NCBI GenBank assembly: GCA_035276685.1
Contig: DATELK010000088.1
Coordinates: 14,798 to 78,797, forward strand
Length of the DNA stretch: 64,000 bases
Direction: 5' to 3'
DNA from: JACVRN01 sp035276685
GTDB lineage: Bacteria > Acidobacteriota > Blastocatellia > Pyrinomonadales > Pyrinomonadaceae
Below, piece by piece: positions 32,721 through 41,547 of the stretch; position 1 is the stretch's first letter; the number at the start of each line of letters is the position of its first letter. The notes below the pieces were generated by a model, which saw nothing but the letters and a program-made list of their open reading frames with translations, did not search any database and had not been told where the DNA came from. Made by a program: the position numbers and the translations under genes.

Positions 32721-33773
32721 TCACCCGCGCAGAGAGGCGTTGTCTATGACGAAGCGGTATTTGACATCGCTCTTCTCCATGCGGTCGTAGGCTTCGTCTA
32801 TCTTCTGGATTGGAATCATCTCTATGTCCGAGACGATTCCCTTCTCGGCACAGAAGTCTAGCATCTCCTGCGTCTCAGGGATGCCGCCTATGAGCGAACC
32901 GGCTATTGCGCGGCGCTTGAAGATGAGCGCCATCACGTCCGGCGAAGGATGTGAATGCTCAGGAGCGCCTACGAGCACGAGCGTCCCGTCGCGCTTCAGC
33001 AGATTGGTATAAGCGTCAAGGTTATGGCTCGCCGCCACAGTGTCCAGTATAAGGTCGAAGCTGTTTGCGTGGGCCTCCATCTCTTCGGTGTTGCGCGAGA
33101 CAATCACCTCGTCTGCGCCGAGCGCCAGGGCGTCCTCGCGCTTGTTCTCGGAAGTCGTGAAGGCGACCGTGCGCGCACCCATAGCGTGCGCCAGCTTTAA
33201 CCCCATGTGGCCCAAGCCGCCTATGCCGACGATGCCGACCTTCATGCCCGGCCCCACCTTCCAATGGCGCAGAGGCGAATAGGTAGTGATGCCCGCGCAA
33301 AGGAGCGGCGCGACAGCAGCGAGTTGTTCCTCGGGGTGAGTTATCTTGAGCACGAACTTTTCGTCCACCACTATTCGCTCGGAGTAGCCGCCGAGCGTGT
33401 GGCCGGGAGCCTCTTCGACCGGCGTGTTATAAGTGCCTATGAAGCCGTTCTCGCAATACTGCTCCAAACCTTCCTCGCAGGCGCGGCAATGCTGGCAGCT
33501 ATTGACGAGGCAGCCCACGCCCACCGTGTCGCCGACCTTGAACCTCTTCACCTCATCACCAACGGCCGCGACGTGGCCCACAATCTCGTGACCCGGAACG
33601 CAGGGGAAGAGCGTGCCCTCCCATTCGGAGCGGACGGTGTGCAGGTCTGAATGGCAGACGCCGCAATAGGCTATCTCTATCTGAACGTCTCGCGCTCCCG
33701 GTTGGCGTCGCTCTATGTCTAAAGCTTCCAGAGGCCTGTCGGCAGCATAAGAGCCATAAGCTTTGATACCCAC
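32721..33773 (-). CDS. Zinc-dependent alcohol dehydrogenase (NADP-dependent YahK/CAD type)
   Basis: 350 residues of the medium-chain dehydrogenase family. Catalytic zinc site: C-G-V-C-H-S-D-L-H, G-H-E-I-V-G-H. Structural zinc: C-x5-C-x2-C-x2-C-x7-C around C-L-V-N-S-C-Q-H-C-R-A-C-E-E-G-L-E-Q-Y-C. Cofactor loop: G-I-G-G-L-G-H-M. The subgroup reduces aldehydes with NADPH. GTG 33773 is the likely start because AAGAGGAGAAC lies about 8 nt upstream. It is divergent from the flavin monooxygenase/SDR pair, a possible functional link in ketone or aldehyde metabolism. Confidence 0.92.
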   Translation of the reverse strand: MGIKAYGSYAADRPLEALDIERRQPGARDVQIEIAYCGVCHSDLHTVRSEWEGTLFPCVPGHEIVGHVAAVGDEVKRFKVGDTVGVGCLVNSCQHCRACEEGLEQYCENGFIGTYNTPVEEAPGHTLGGYSERIVVDEKFVLKITHPEEQLAAVAPLLCAGITTYSPLRHWKVGPGMKVGIVGIGGLGHMGLKLAHAMGARTVAFTTSENKREDALALGADEVIVSRNTEEMEAHANSFDLILDTVAASHNLDAYTNLLKRDGTLVLVGAPEHSHPSPDVMALIFKRRAIAGSLIGGIPETQEMLDFCAEKGIVSDIEMIPIQKIDEAYDRMEKSDVKYRFVIDNASLRG

Positions 33774-33961
33774 GTGTGTTCTCCTCTTCTTAAAAACATG
33801 TAATGTTTGAATAACAGGAGTAAGCGTGAAAATCGTCGCGGAAGCATGTGCGATTCCTGCTGAAAGGGTGGCGTTTTTTCCCTCGTGAAATGGATAGTAT
33901 TTGACAGCGCGGAGGGAGACGTTTACCGTCAGGTATCGACGCAGGTGTTGAAGGGCTGAGC

Positions 33962-35455
33962 ATGGAGCATTTCGACGTTTTGATAGTGGGCGCGGGACTC
34001 TCAGGCGTGGGCGCGGCCTGTCACCTGCGGCAGAGGTGTCCGCAGAAGAGCTTCGTCATCCTTGAGGGGCGTGCCTCTATGGGAGGCACTTGGGACTTGT
34101 TCCGCTATCCCGGCATCAGGTCTGACTCTGACATGTACACGCTCGGCTACAGGTTCCGCCCGTGGCGCGACCCCAAGGCCATAGCTGACGGGCCAGCCAT
34201 ACTTAACTACATACGCGATACGGCACGCGAGTTCGACGTGGACAAAGAGATTCGCTTCAACCATCGTGTCAGAAGCGCGTCGTGGTCTTCGCAGGATGCG
34301 CGCTGGACGGTCGAGGCAGAGACAGGGCCTGAGAAGAGGGAGGCGCGCTTCACCTGCAACTTCCTGTACCTCTGCACGGGCTACTACGACTACGAGCAGG
34401 GATACACGCCCGAGTGGCCCGGGGTGCAGCTTTTCCGGGGCCGCATCATTCACCCGCAGAAGTGGCCCGAAGACCTTGACTACGAGGGCAAGCGAGTGGT
34501 GGTAATCGGGAGCGGTGCGACCGCGGTCACGCTCGTCCCTGCGATGGCCGAGCGCGCGGCGCACGTCACCATGCTTCAACGCTCGCCCACTTACGTCGTC
34601 TCTCGTCCCGCAGAAGACAAGATAGCGAACTGGCTACGCAAACGTTTTTCGGCACGCATAGCATACGCCGTCACGCGCTGGAAGAACGTGCTGCTGGGAA
34701 TGTTCTTCTACAACCTCGCGCGCAGGCGGCCCGAAGTGATGAAGAGGCTGATAGCGAAGGGCGTCAGGCATCAGCTAGGCGAAGACTACGATCTCAGGCA
34801 CTTCTCGCCGCGCTACAACCCCTGGGACCAGCGGCTCTGCCTAGTCCCGGACGGAGACCTCTTCCGTGAGATTCGGGCGGGCCGCGCGAGCATAGTGACG
34901 GATAACATAGAGACCTTCACGGAGACGGGCCTGAGGCTTGAGTCCGGCGAGCAGTTGGAAGCAGACATCATAGTGACGGCGACGGGGCTCGTGCTGAAGA
35001 TTATGAGCGGGATGCAGCTGATGGTTGACGGGCAGGCGGTGGAGCTATCGAAGACCATGGCCTACAAGGGCATGATGTACAGCGACGTTCCCAATCTCGC
35101 TCAGGCCTTCGGCTACACGAACGCGTCGTGGACTCTGAAGTGCGACCTCACGGCCGAGTACGTCTGCCGCATCTTGAATCACATGGACAGGCACGGCTTC
35201 GTTCAATGCACGCCGCGCGCGAACGACGCGTCCGTAGAGGAAGTGCCTATACTCGACTTCAACTCGGGCTACGTGCTGAGGGCGCTCGACACGCTGCCGA
35301 GGCAGGGCTCCAAGACGCCGTGGCGGCTGCACCAGAACTACGTGAAAGACCTCTCCATGCTAAGGTACGGGCGCGTGGAGGACGGCACTATGGAATTTAA
35401 GGCGGCACCTGAAGCGGTGCGGGCCGGGCGGGAGGAGGCTTTAGAGCATGGCTGA
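33962..35455 (+). CDS. Flavin-containing (Baeyer-Villiger-type) monooxygenase
   Basis: 497 residues. The FAD site is I-V-G-A-G-L-S-G-V-G, followed by M-G-G-T-W-D-L-F-R-Y-P-G-I-R-S-D-S-D-M, the conserved loop of class B monooxygenases. The NADPH site is V-V-V-I-G-S-G-A-T-A-V-T. The family inserts oxygen into ketones or oxidises soft heteroatoms. It overlaps the SDR gene by 8 nt, a pairing common in operons where the SDR converts an alcohol to the ketone substrate. Substrate unknown. Confidence 0.9.
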   Translation: MEHFDVLIVGAGLSGVGAACHLRQRCPQKSFVILEGRASMGGTWDLFRYPGIRSDSDMYTLGYRFRPWRDPKAIADGPAILNYIRDTAREFDVDKEIRFNHRVRSASWSSQDARWTVEAETGPEKREARFTCNFLYLCTGYYDYEQGYTPEWPGVQLFRGRIIHPQKWPEDLDYEGKRVVVIGSGATAVTLVPAMAERAAHVTMLQRSPTYVVSRPAEDKIANWLRKRFSARIAYAVTRWKNVLLGMFFYNLARRRPEVMKRLIAKGVRHQLGEDYDLRHFSPRYNPWDQRLCLVPDGDLFREIRAGRASIVTDNIETFTETGLRLESGEQLEADIIVTATGLVLKIMSGMQLMVDGQAVELSKTMAYKGMMYSDVPNLAQAFGYTNASWTLKCDLTAEYVCRILNHMDRHGFVQCTPRANDASVEEVPILDFNSGYVLRALDTLPRQGSKTPWRLHQNYVKDLSMLRYGRVEDGTMEFKAAPEAVRAGREEALEHG

Positions 35456-36269
35456 GCTAATGCGCCTTGAAGACAGAACGGCCGTCATCACGGGCGCGGG
35501 CGGCGGCATAGGCAGGGCCATCGCCGTCTCGCTTGCGCGCCGCCGCTGCCACCTCGCGCTGGCCGACATAAACGAAGCCGGGCTGGAAGGCACGGAAGAT
35601 TTGGTGCGAGAGTCGGGCGTGCGCGTCTCTCGTCACCGGCTGGACGTGTCAGACCGCATGGCAGTGGCAGACTTCCCAGCGCAGGTCGTGGCGGAGCACG
35701 CGGGCGTTGACCTGCTCATCAACAACGCTGGCGTGGCCGTGGGCGGCACCTTCGAGCAGGTCTCGGATGAAGACTTCGAGTGGTTGTTTGAAATCAACTT
35801 CTGGGGAGTGGTGCGTATGACGCGCGCCTTCCTGCCGCTGCTTCGCGCGAGCAATGAAGCGCGCATAGTGAATCTTTCAAGCGTCTTCGGTATTGTCGCG
35901 CCGCCCGAGCAGGTGGCTTATGCGGCGAGCAAGTTCGCGGTGCGTGGATTTTCCGAGGCGCTGCGTCACGAGCTTCAAGGCTCGGGCGTAGGTGTCACCG
36001 TAGTACATCCGGGCGGCGTGGCAACTTCCATAGCCGAGAATGCGCGCGTTCCTGCTGGCGCGACCGAAGAGGAGATAGAGCGGCGCAAGAAGCGTTTCCG
36101 AAAGTTATTGCGGCTTCCGCCGGAGGTCGCGGGCGAGACAATCGTGCGCGGCATAGAGCGCCGACAGGAGCGAGTGCTGATAGGCTCGGACGCAAAATTC
36201 ATATCGCTGGTGGCGCGCGTCCTGCCCGTCTCCTACTGGAAAGTGCTTGCGCGTCGTGCAGGAAAATGA
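35448..36269 (+). CDS. Short-chain dehydrogenase/reductase
   Basis: 273 residues. Classical SDR: cofactor motif G-A-G-G-G-I-G-R (about 17-24), N-N-A-G-V (about 91-95), catalytic S in N-L-S-S-V-F, and Y-A-A-S-K (Tyr and Lys). The D-I-N-E after beta-2 suggests NAD preference. It overlaps the monooxygenase gene by 8 nt, so the two are probably translated together and may act sequentially on the same alcohol/ketone. Confidence 0.92.
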   Translation: MAELMRLEDRTAVITGAGGGIGRAIAVSLARRRCHLALADINEAGLEGTEDLVRESGVRVSRHRLDVSDRMAVADFPAQVVAEHAGVDLLINNAGVAVGGTFEQVSDEDFEWLFEINFWGVVRMTRAFLPLLRASNEARIVNLSSVFGIVAPPEQVAYAASKFAVRGFSEALRHELQGSGVGVTVVHPGGVATSIAENARVPAGATEEEIERRKKRFRKLLRLPPEVAGETIVRGIERRQERVLIGSDAKFISLVARVLPVSYWKVLARRAGK

Positions 36270-36302
36270 GCGCTTCGTTTGCCTCACGCGGGAAGCGCTC
36301 AA

Positions 36303-37523
36303 TTATGCTGCGGGCCTGAGGGCCGACGCCTTGACGATGCGGCTCATATTCTCAGGCGAGAAGAATGCCGGAATCTGCACCGTGCCGGTCACCGTGCCGA
36401 GGAAGCGGCCCGTCTCTACCTCGTTGCCCTGAAGTGCTTCAAAGAGCCTTATCATTTCGGGCGGCGGCGAGGCGAGTCTGGCAAGCTGAGTCGTGTGCTC
36501 GAACATCGCCGTCACTTCCTCATTACGCTTTCGCTCATAATTGGCCAGAGCATCAATCATCACGCGCCTGCCGGAGAAGCCGTCGTCTAAAGCTTCCGCA
36601 AGCAGCTCCGCGTGACTGAAGCTGTTCGTGATGCCCTGCGCCGTGATGGGGTCTTTGACGTAGCCCGCGTCGCCCACGAGCGCCCAGCCCTCGCCATACG
36701 GCTTGCGAAAGTGGTTAGGCAGAAAGCCTGACCCTCTGAAGGGTTCTTCGCGGCGGCCTGCTCTGACACGCTCCGCGAGGGCGGGCGCGTGCTGGGCCAG
36801 AGTCCGCATGAACTCGGCCTCTATGTTCGACCTGACGCGATTGAACTCTTCCTTCGGCCAGACGGCTGTGACCATAGATAGACCGTCGTTGGTCTTATCG
36901 GCGACCATCAAGTGCCCCTCGCGCGTGTAAAGCTCTACGCCCTGAAGCTGCACGCCGCTCCAGTATGAGTAGTAGTTACTGGTCAGCATTCCTTTATCGA
37001 AGTAGACGGGAGCCTCTACGCTGCGCGCGACGAATGAGCGCACGCCGTCAGCGCCTATGACTATGCGTGCATGTTCAGTCACAGCTGAGCCCTTCTTGTC
37101 GCGGCCACGCACGCCCGTTATCTTTCCTTCGCTGCTCACAAGCTCTTCGACAGAGAAGCCTTCGCGAAGCTCTGCTCCGGCCGCGACTGCCGCCTCTACT
37201 AAAATCTTGTCCAGCACCGTTCGACGCGGGGCGTAGGCTTCCGCCACGTCGCCTTCGGCAGGGGGCGGCGTGCCGGTAATCGCAAACGGGCCTACGTCAA
37301 ATCTTATCTCGGTCGTAGGGGGAACGTTCGAGGCGCGAATCTTGTCCAGCAAGCCCCAGCGCCTGAGACGCGCCACGCCCGGCTGGTGTATGTGGTGCGT
37401 GGAGATTGTGTCGCTCGGGAAAGTCGTCTTGTCCAGAAGCAGCACACGATAGCCTTTACGCGAAAGCAGCATCGCCAGCGGAGAGCCCGCGACGCGAGCG
37501 CCTATGATAATTGCGTCGTACAT
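36303..37523 (-). CDS. FAD-dependent monooxygenase / geranylgeranyl-reductase-like flavoprotein
   Basis: 406 residues. The N-terminal A-I-I-I-G-A-R-V-A-G-S-P-L-A is an FAD site with A-R in place of the usual second Gly pair. D-G motif: V-I-G-A-D-G-V-R-S. FAD ribityl site: W-A-L-V-G-D-A-G-Y-V-K-D-P. This is the layout of group A flavin hydroxylases and related reductases. It is convergent with the SDR and separated from the kinase gene by about 150 nt. The substrate cannot be inferred. Confidence 0.85.
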   Translation of the reverse strand: MYDAIIIGARVAGSPLAMLLSRKGYRVLLLDKTTFPSDTISTHHIHQPGVARLRRWGLLDKIRASNVPPTTEIRFDVGPFAITGTPPPAEGDVAEAYAPRRTVLDKILVEAAVAAGAELREGFSVEELVSSEGKITGVRGRDKKGSAVTEHARIVIGADGVRSFVARSVEAPVYFDKGMLTSNYYSYWSGVQLQGVELYTREGHLMVADKTNDGLSMVTAVWPKEEFNRVRSNIEAEFMRTLAQHAPALAERVRAGRREEPFRGSGFLPNHFRKPYGEGWALVGDAGYVKDPITAQGITNSFSHAELLAEALDDGFSGRRVMIDALANYERKRNEEVTAMFEHTTQLARLASPPPEMIRLFEALQGNEVETGRFLGTVTGTVQIPAFFSPENMSRIVKASALRPAA

Positions 37524-37670
37524 GTTAGAACTCCATAATCAAACCGAAGCTATTAACTCCTCACATCTATTAACGCGTAAATGGAGATTGAAAAGCATCA
37601 GCTAGCGGCAGGCGCACACCGGGACAGCTTGTTTGAGATGAGACTTATAAGGTAGGTGATAGAGGAAGAG

Positions 37671-40600
37671 TTACTCGCCGAGCGCGGCTCTTGCGGCTTC
37701 TGATAGAGTCATCGCGCGCCCGCGCGTCCATCGCCGCTCAAGCGTTTGTGCGTCGAGCGTTGCGCGCAAGGCCGCCACGTAGCGGGCACGAAGCGTCTGC
37801 TCCCACTCTTCAACCGGAGAGCCTGCCGCCTCCCAAAGCGCCTCGGCCGCCCCTGCCAGCAGCGCGGCCTTCTCCGCCTCTGCGGTGTTGAGCGCAACCG
37901 CCGCCAGCCCGTCCAGCGCGATAGCAGTCCACAGCCTGTTCTCAAGCTCGGCGGCAATGGCGAGCGACTCGCGGTAGTAGCCTGAGGCCGCAGCAAAGTC
38001 CCCCTGCTCAAGCGATATGCCTCCGAGGTTGGCGAGTGTAATCCCGTTCGGGATAGAGCTTACGTGTCTGCCCCCCGCATTGAGCGCCTGCTCATAGTAG
38101 CTGCTCGCCGCCTTCAGGTCTCCCGTCATGCGCGCCACTTCGCCCAGGCATCCCAGGGCAACCGACAACGAGTGCGCGGAGCCAATCTCGTCAGCAATCT
38201 CAGCATACTCTTCAAACACCTCGCGCGCCGCGCTGAGGTCTCCGGCGACAGACAGGGCATTGCCGAAGCCGCCCAGCGCAACGCCTAAGACGGCCTTGTC
38301 GCCTGAGGCGCGGGCCGCCTTAACTGCTTCGCGCCCGTACATGACGGCCGCGCCCGAGCGGCCCAGTCGCGCCTCGCACCTTGTCAACCCGTTCAGGAGC
38401 CTCGCGCGCAGCACCGGCGGCAGCTCTCCCGCTTCGAGCGCCCTTGCCAGCCACTCACGCCGCTCGGAGTAGCTGTAGTCCAGCACCGTCCAGTACGATT
38501 GAACGCTGGCGACGAAGGCCGCTCCGTCGCGCGGCTCCGCGTCCAGTAGAATCGACAGCGCCGCCAGCAAATTCTCGTGCTCTCTGGTCAGCCGCCTGGC
38601 CCACGCGACCTGATTCCCGCTGCGTATATCCGCCTCTGACTCCTCCGCCATCTGCATGAAGTAGCGCGCGAACCTGAGACGGACGGCTTCGGCCTCGCCG
38701 CTCGCCTCAAGACGTTCGAGCGCGTACTCGCGCACGACTTCCAGCATGGTGAAGCGCGCCTCGCCGTCCTCCTGCTCTCGCTGTCTCAAAAGGCTCTTCT
38801 CTACCAGCGAGCCGAGCGCTTCGAGCACGTCTTCGTCGCCCGAGCCGCAGACGGCTTCGGCGGCTTCGAGCGTGCAGCCGTTGGGGAAGACCGCCAGCCG
38901 CCTGAGCACCGCTCGCTCCTTCTCGTCAAGCAGGTCGTAGCTCCATGCCACCGCGCCGCGCATCGTCTGCTGTCTTCCGGGCAGGTCGCGTGCCCCGCCC
39001 GTCAAAAGCTTCAGCCGCTGGTCCAGCCTGTCGAGCATGGCCCTAGGCGTCAGCAGCTTGACGCGCGCCGCTGCAAGCTCAAGCGCCAGCGGCAAGCCGT
39101 CCAGCCTGCGGCATATCTCGGCCACCGCACGCGCGTTCTCAGCCGTCAGCGTGAACGAGGGCTTAGCCAGCCGCGCCCGCTCCACAAAGAGCGTCACTGC
39201 GGGGACGCGAGACAGCTCTTCGGGCGCGAGCAGCCCCGTGAGCGTAGGCACTTCGAGCGGCTCGACCGCGTACTCGCGCTCCTGGCTCAGCCTGAGCGGC
39301 GCGCGGCTCGTCGCCAGCACCTTCAGTCCGGGCGATGCCGCGAGAAGCTCCGAGACGAGAGTCGCGCCTTCCAGCAGGTGCTCGAAGTTATCAAGCACAA
39401 GAAGCAGCCGCTTGCCGGAGATGTCACGCGCGAGCGCGTCCGCGAGTGAGCCGCCCGGCGTCTCTGCTACACCAAGCGCCTGCGCTATGGGCCGCGCAAT
39501 GAGGCTGGCGTCCGAGAGCGGCGAGAGGTCGACTATGAAGACGCCTTCGCGGAAGTCTACGCCGCCGAGTAGAGCGCGTGCGGCCTCTATAGCGAGGCGC
39601 GTCTTGCCCGTTCCGCCCGGCCCGGTCAGGGTCAGCAGTCGCTCCGCGGGGTTGCGAAGCGCAGCCATGACTTCTGCCAGCTCTCGCCTTCGTCCAATCA
39701 GCTTCGACGCGTGCGTCGGAAGGTTCGTAGGCGGCGCAACGTGCCTCGCTTCAATATCCGCGCTTATGCCCCGCACGGTCGTCCGCTTCACCGTGGAGCC
39801 GAAATGAACGGACTGCTCTGACGGCTGCATCAGGGTCAGCGCCCCTGTCTCAGGCCTGTCCTGTGTCAGAACGGGCGCGCTCGCCTCGCCCGTCTGCACA
39901 ACGTAGGCGCGGCCTATCTCTTCAAGCGCCTTGGCCATTTCGGCTGCGGTCTGAAAGCGCTCGCGCCTGTCTTTTCGCATCGCTCGCTCGACTACGCGCA
40001 GGAGCGCTTCGGGCGCGTGCGGCACCAGATTAGACAAAGGCACGGGCTCGCCCGAGACGATGTCTATGAGCGTGGCGGTCAGGCTCTCGTTCTCGAACGG
40101 CGGGTGGCCCGATGCCAGCTCGTATAGCACTACGCCCAGGCTCCATATGTCCGTTCGCCCGTCAACCGCCTCACCCATAGCCTGCTCCGGCGACATGTAG
40201 CGGACGGTGCCTATGAGCGCGCCTGTCGTCGTCACAGGAGCATTGTCAAGCGGCGCGCCCGACCTGTCAGTGTTTGTGATTACCTTGGCGATGCCGAAGT
40301 CCAGCACCTTAACAAGGCCGTCGCGCCGCCGCATCAGGTTCTCTGGCTTAACGTCGCGGTGGACTATGCCTGCGCGATGCGCCGCATCGAGCGCGAGCGC
40401 GGCTTGACGTATGGCGTCCGCCAGCTCCGCGAGCGACGGGCGGTCATGGGCCGCCCATTCGCGTAAGGTGAGTCCGTCCACCACCTCCGTGACGATGAAG
40501 CGCGTGCCGGACTGTTCGCCCATGTCGAAGACCGTGAGGATGCCCGGATGATTCAGCGCCGAGGCAGCCTTGGCCTCGCGCTCAAAACGAGCGAGCCGCT

Positions 40601-40754
40601 CCGGCTCAAGCACGAGCTTAGGCGTGAACACCTTGAGAGCTACAAAGCGGCCAAGCAGAGTATCTAGAGCCAGATAGACCTCTCCCATGCCGCCCGCGCC
40701 AAGCTGCGAGCGTATTTCGTAGCGACCCAGGCGTGTGTCTGGAAGAAGAGTCAT
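37671..40754 (-). CDS. Ser/Thr protein kinase fused to signal-transduction ATPase and TPR array
   Basis: 1027 residues. The kinase domain (about 11-285) has G-x-G-G-M-G, K41, H-R-D-V-K-P-E-N (D134) and D-F-G (152-154), so it is an intact Hanks-type kinase. A linker leads to an AfsR/MalT-like NTPase with L-T-G-P-G-G-T-G-K-T and L-L-V-L-D-N-F-E-H, followed by about 350 residues of TPR-like helical repeats. No transmembrane helix or DNA-binding domain is present. Such proteins are thought to be multi-input signalling hubs, and the fusion is common in Acidobacteria. It is divergent from the probable selenoprotein gene. Confidence 0.88.
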   Translation of the reverse strand: MTLLPDTRLGRYEIRSQLGAGGMGEVYLALDTLLGRFVALKVFTPKLVLEPERLARFEREAKAASALNHPGILTVFDMGEQSGTRFIVTEVVDGLTLREWAAHDRPSLAELADAIRQAALALDAAHRAGIVHRDVKPENLMRRRDGLVKVLDFGIAKVITNTDRSGAPLDNAPVTTTGALIGTVRYMSPEQAMGEAVDGRTDIWSLGVVLYELASGHPPFENESLTATLIDIVSGEPVPLSNLVPHAPEALLRVVERAMRKDRRERFQTAAEMAKALEEIGRAYVVQTGEASAPVLTQDRPETGALTLMQPSEQSVHFGSTVKRTTVRGISADIEARHVAPPTNLPTHASKLIGRRRELAEVMAALRNPAERLLTLTGPGGTGKTRLAIEAARALLGGVDFREGVFIVDLSPLSDASLIARPIAQALGVAETPGGSLADALARDISGKRLLLVLDNFEHLLEGATLVSELLAASPGLKVLATSRAPLRLSQEREYAVEPLEVPTLTGLLAPEELSRVPAVTLFVERARLAKPSFTLTAENARAVAEICRRLDGLPLALELAAARVKLLTPRAMLDRLDQRLKLLTGGARDLPGRQQTMRGAVAWSYDLLDEKERAVLRRLAVFPNGCTLEAAEAVCGSGDEDVLEALGSLVEKSLLRQREQEDGEARFTMLEVVREYALERLEASGEAEAVRLRFARYFMQMAEESEADIRSGNQVAWARRLTREHENLLAALSILLDAEPRDGAAFVASVQSYWTVLDYSYSERREWLARALEAGELPPVLRARLLNGLTRCEARLGRSGAAVMYGREAVKAARASGDKAVLGVALGGFGNALSVAGDLSAAREVFEEYAEIADEIGSAHSLSVALGCLGEVARMTGDLKAASSYYEQALNAGGRHVSSIPNGITLANLGGISLEQGDFAAASGYYRESLAIAAELENRLWTAIALDGLAAVALNTAEAEKAALLAGAAEALWEAAGSPVEEWEQTLRARYVAALRATLDAQTLERRWTRGRAMTLSEAARAALGE

Positions 40755-40886
40755 ATTAAAGAAAGCAACGGGCGGCGTATCTGCTCACAATCATACATGA
40801 AATTAGCTTTGCCGAATCGCCCCGCCTTCCGAGTAAAAGCTTTAGATGCGCCTCGAATCCGCCGCGTCGGCTTCATCTTTCGTGGA

Positions 40887-40915
40887 TTGCAAGTAACTCA
40901 GCGGCGCGCTACGAT
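40887..40915 (+). promoter_or_regulatory. Weak candidate promoter of the thioredoxin-like gene
   Basis: TTGCAA (40887-40892), 17-nt spacer, TACGAT (40910-40915), four matches each to the sigma-70 consensus. It would give a leader of about 40 nt. Confidence 0.3.
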
Positions 40916-40962
40916 GGCAAGACTTCCCCTATGATGCTGACAATCTATCAAGGAGCAGAAAG

Positions 40963-41529
40963 ATGGCTGTCGAATGGAAAAAGGAGGCTGACGCCGCGCT
41001 GGCCGAAGCCAAAGAACAGAAGAGGCCCCTGCTGATTGACTTCAGCGCCGCCCCCGCTTGAGGCGCGTGTGCTCGGCTGGAGGCCGAGTCTTACGAGGAC
41101 GCGGAAGTGGCAGGCTTCATCAACCAGAACTTTGTGCCGCTTGAGGCGCACATCAAAGAACACCCCGCCTACTTCCATCGCTTTGGTGCCGTGTGGACGC
41201 CTACGGTGTTGATTATGGATTCCAGCGGTCAGGAGAGGTGGCGCATAGAGGGTTACCTGCCGAAGGAAGAGTTTCGCGCACAGCTTGAGATGGGTCTGGC
41301 CAGAATGGCTTTCATGCGTAAAGATTGGACGGATGCCGAAGAGAGGTACGCGCGCGTCGTTGAGAGCTATCCCGAGACGGACGCCGCGCCCGAAGCCGTC
41401 TACTGGCGAGGCGTGAGCCAGTACAAGCGCACGAACGACCACACGGTTCTGGGGAAGGTAACGGAAGAACTGAATCAGAAGTATCAGGAGAGCGTGTGGG
41501 CGCAGAAAGCTTCTGTCTGGGCTCACTAA
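40963..41529 (+). CDS. Probable selenoprotein: thioredoxin-fold protein with U-x-x-C redox motif
   Basis: 188 residues if the TGA at 41059-41061 (codon 33) is read as selenocysteine. ATG 40963 has AGGAG 7 nt upstream. The frame runs L-L-I-D-F-S-A-A-P-A-[TGA]-G-A-C-A-R-L-E, so the TGA falls exactly where the first redox Cys of a thioredoxin C-x-x-C should be. The other Cys (C36) is intact, and the fold continues to the cis-Pro loop V-W-T-P-T-V-L-I-M-D and a helical TPR-like tail. A hairpin right after the TGA fits a bacterial SECIS. No signal peptide: cytoplasmic. The role is probably a thiol/peroxide redox reaction. A nonsense mutation or sequencing error is the alternative. Confidence 0.82.
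41062..41090 (+). promoter_or_regulatory. Candidate bacterial SECIS element
   Basis: Directly 3' of the in-frame TGA. CTCGGC (41072-41077) pairs with GCCGAG (41083-41088), extended by a G-U pair (41071/41089), around the 5-nt loop TGGAG. The loop starts 16 nt after the TGA and has G at its second and third positions. These fit the published bacterial SECIS model, in which a short stem has an apical loop with an early G about 16-37 nt from UGA. SelB would bind this loop. Confidence 0.7.
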
Positions 41530-41547
41530 TTTTGATAGACGAGTAAC

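Noticed and set aside
38064..39807. Several plus-strand open frames of 90-256 codons within the kinase-ATPase-TPR gene
   Set aside because: Ser/Ala/Arg-rich compositions typical of antisense frames in GC-rich genes; no start signals or domains.
41107..41529. A separate short gene starting at GTG 41107
   Set aside because: It lacks the front of the thioredoxin fold, including the redox motif. The upstream sequence continues in the same frame across the TGA with a proper start and ribosome-binding site at 40963.
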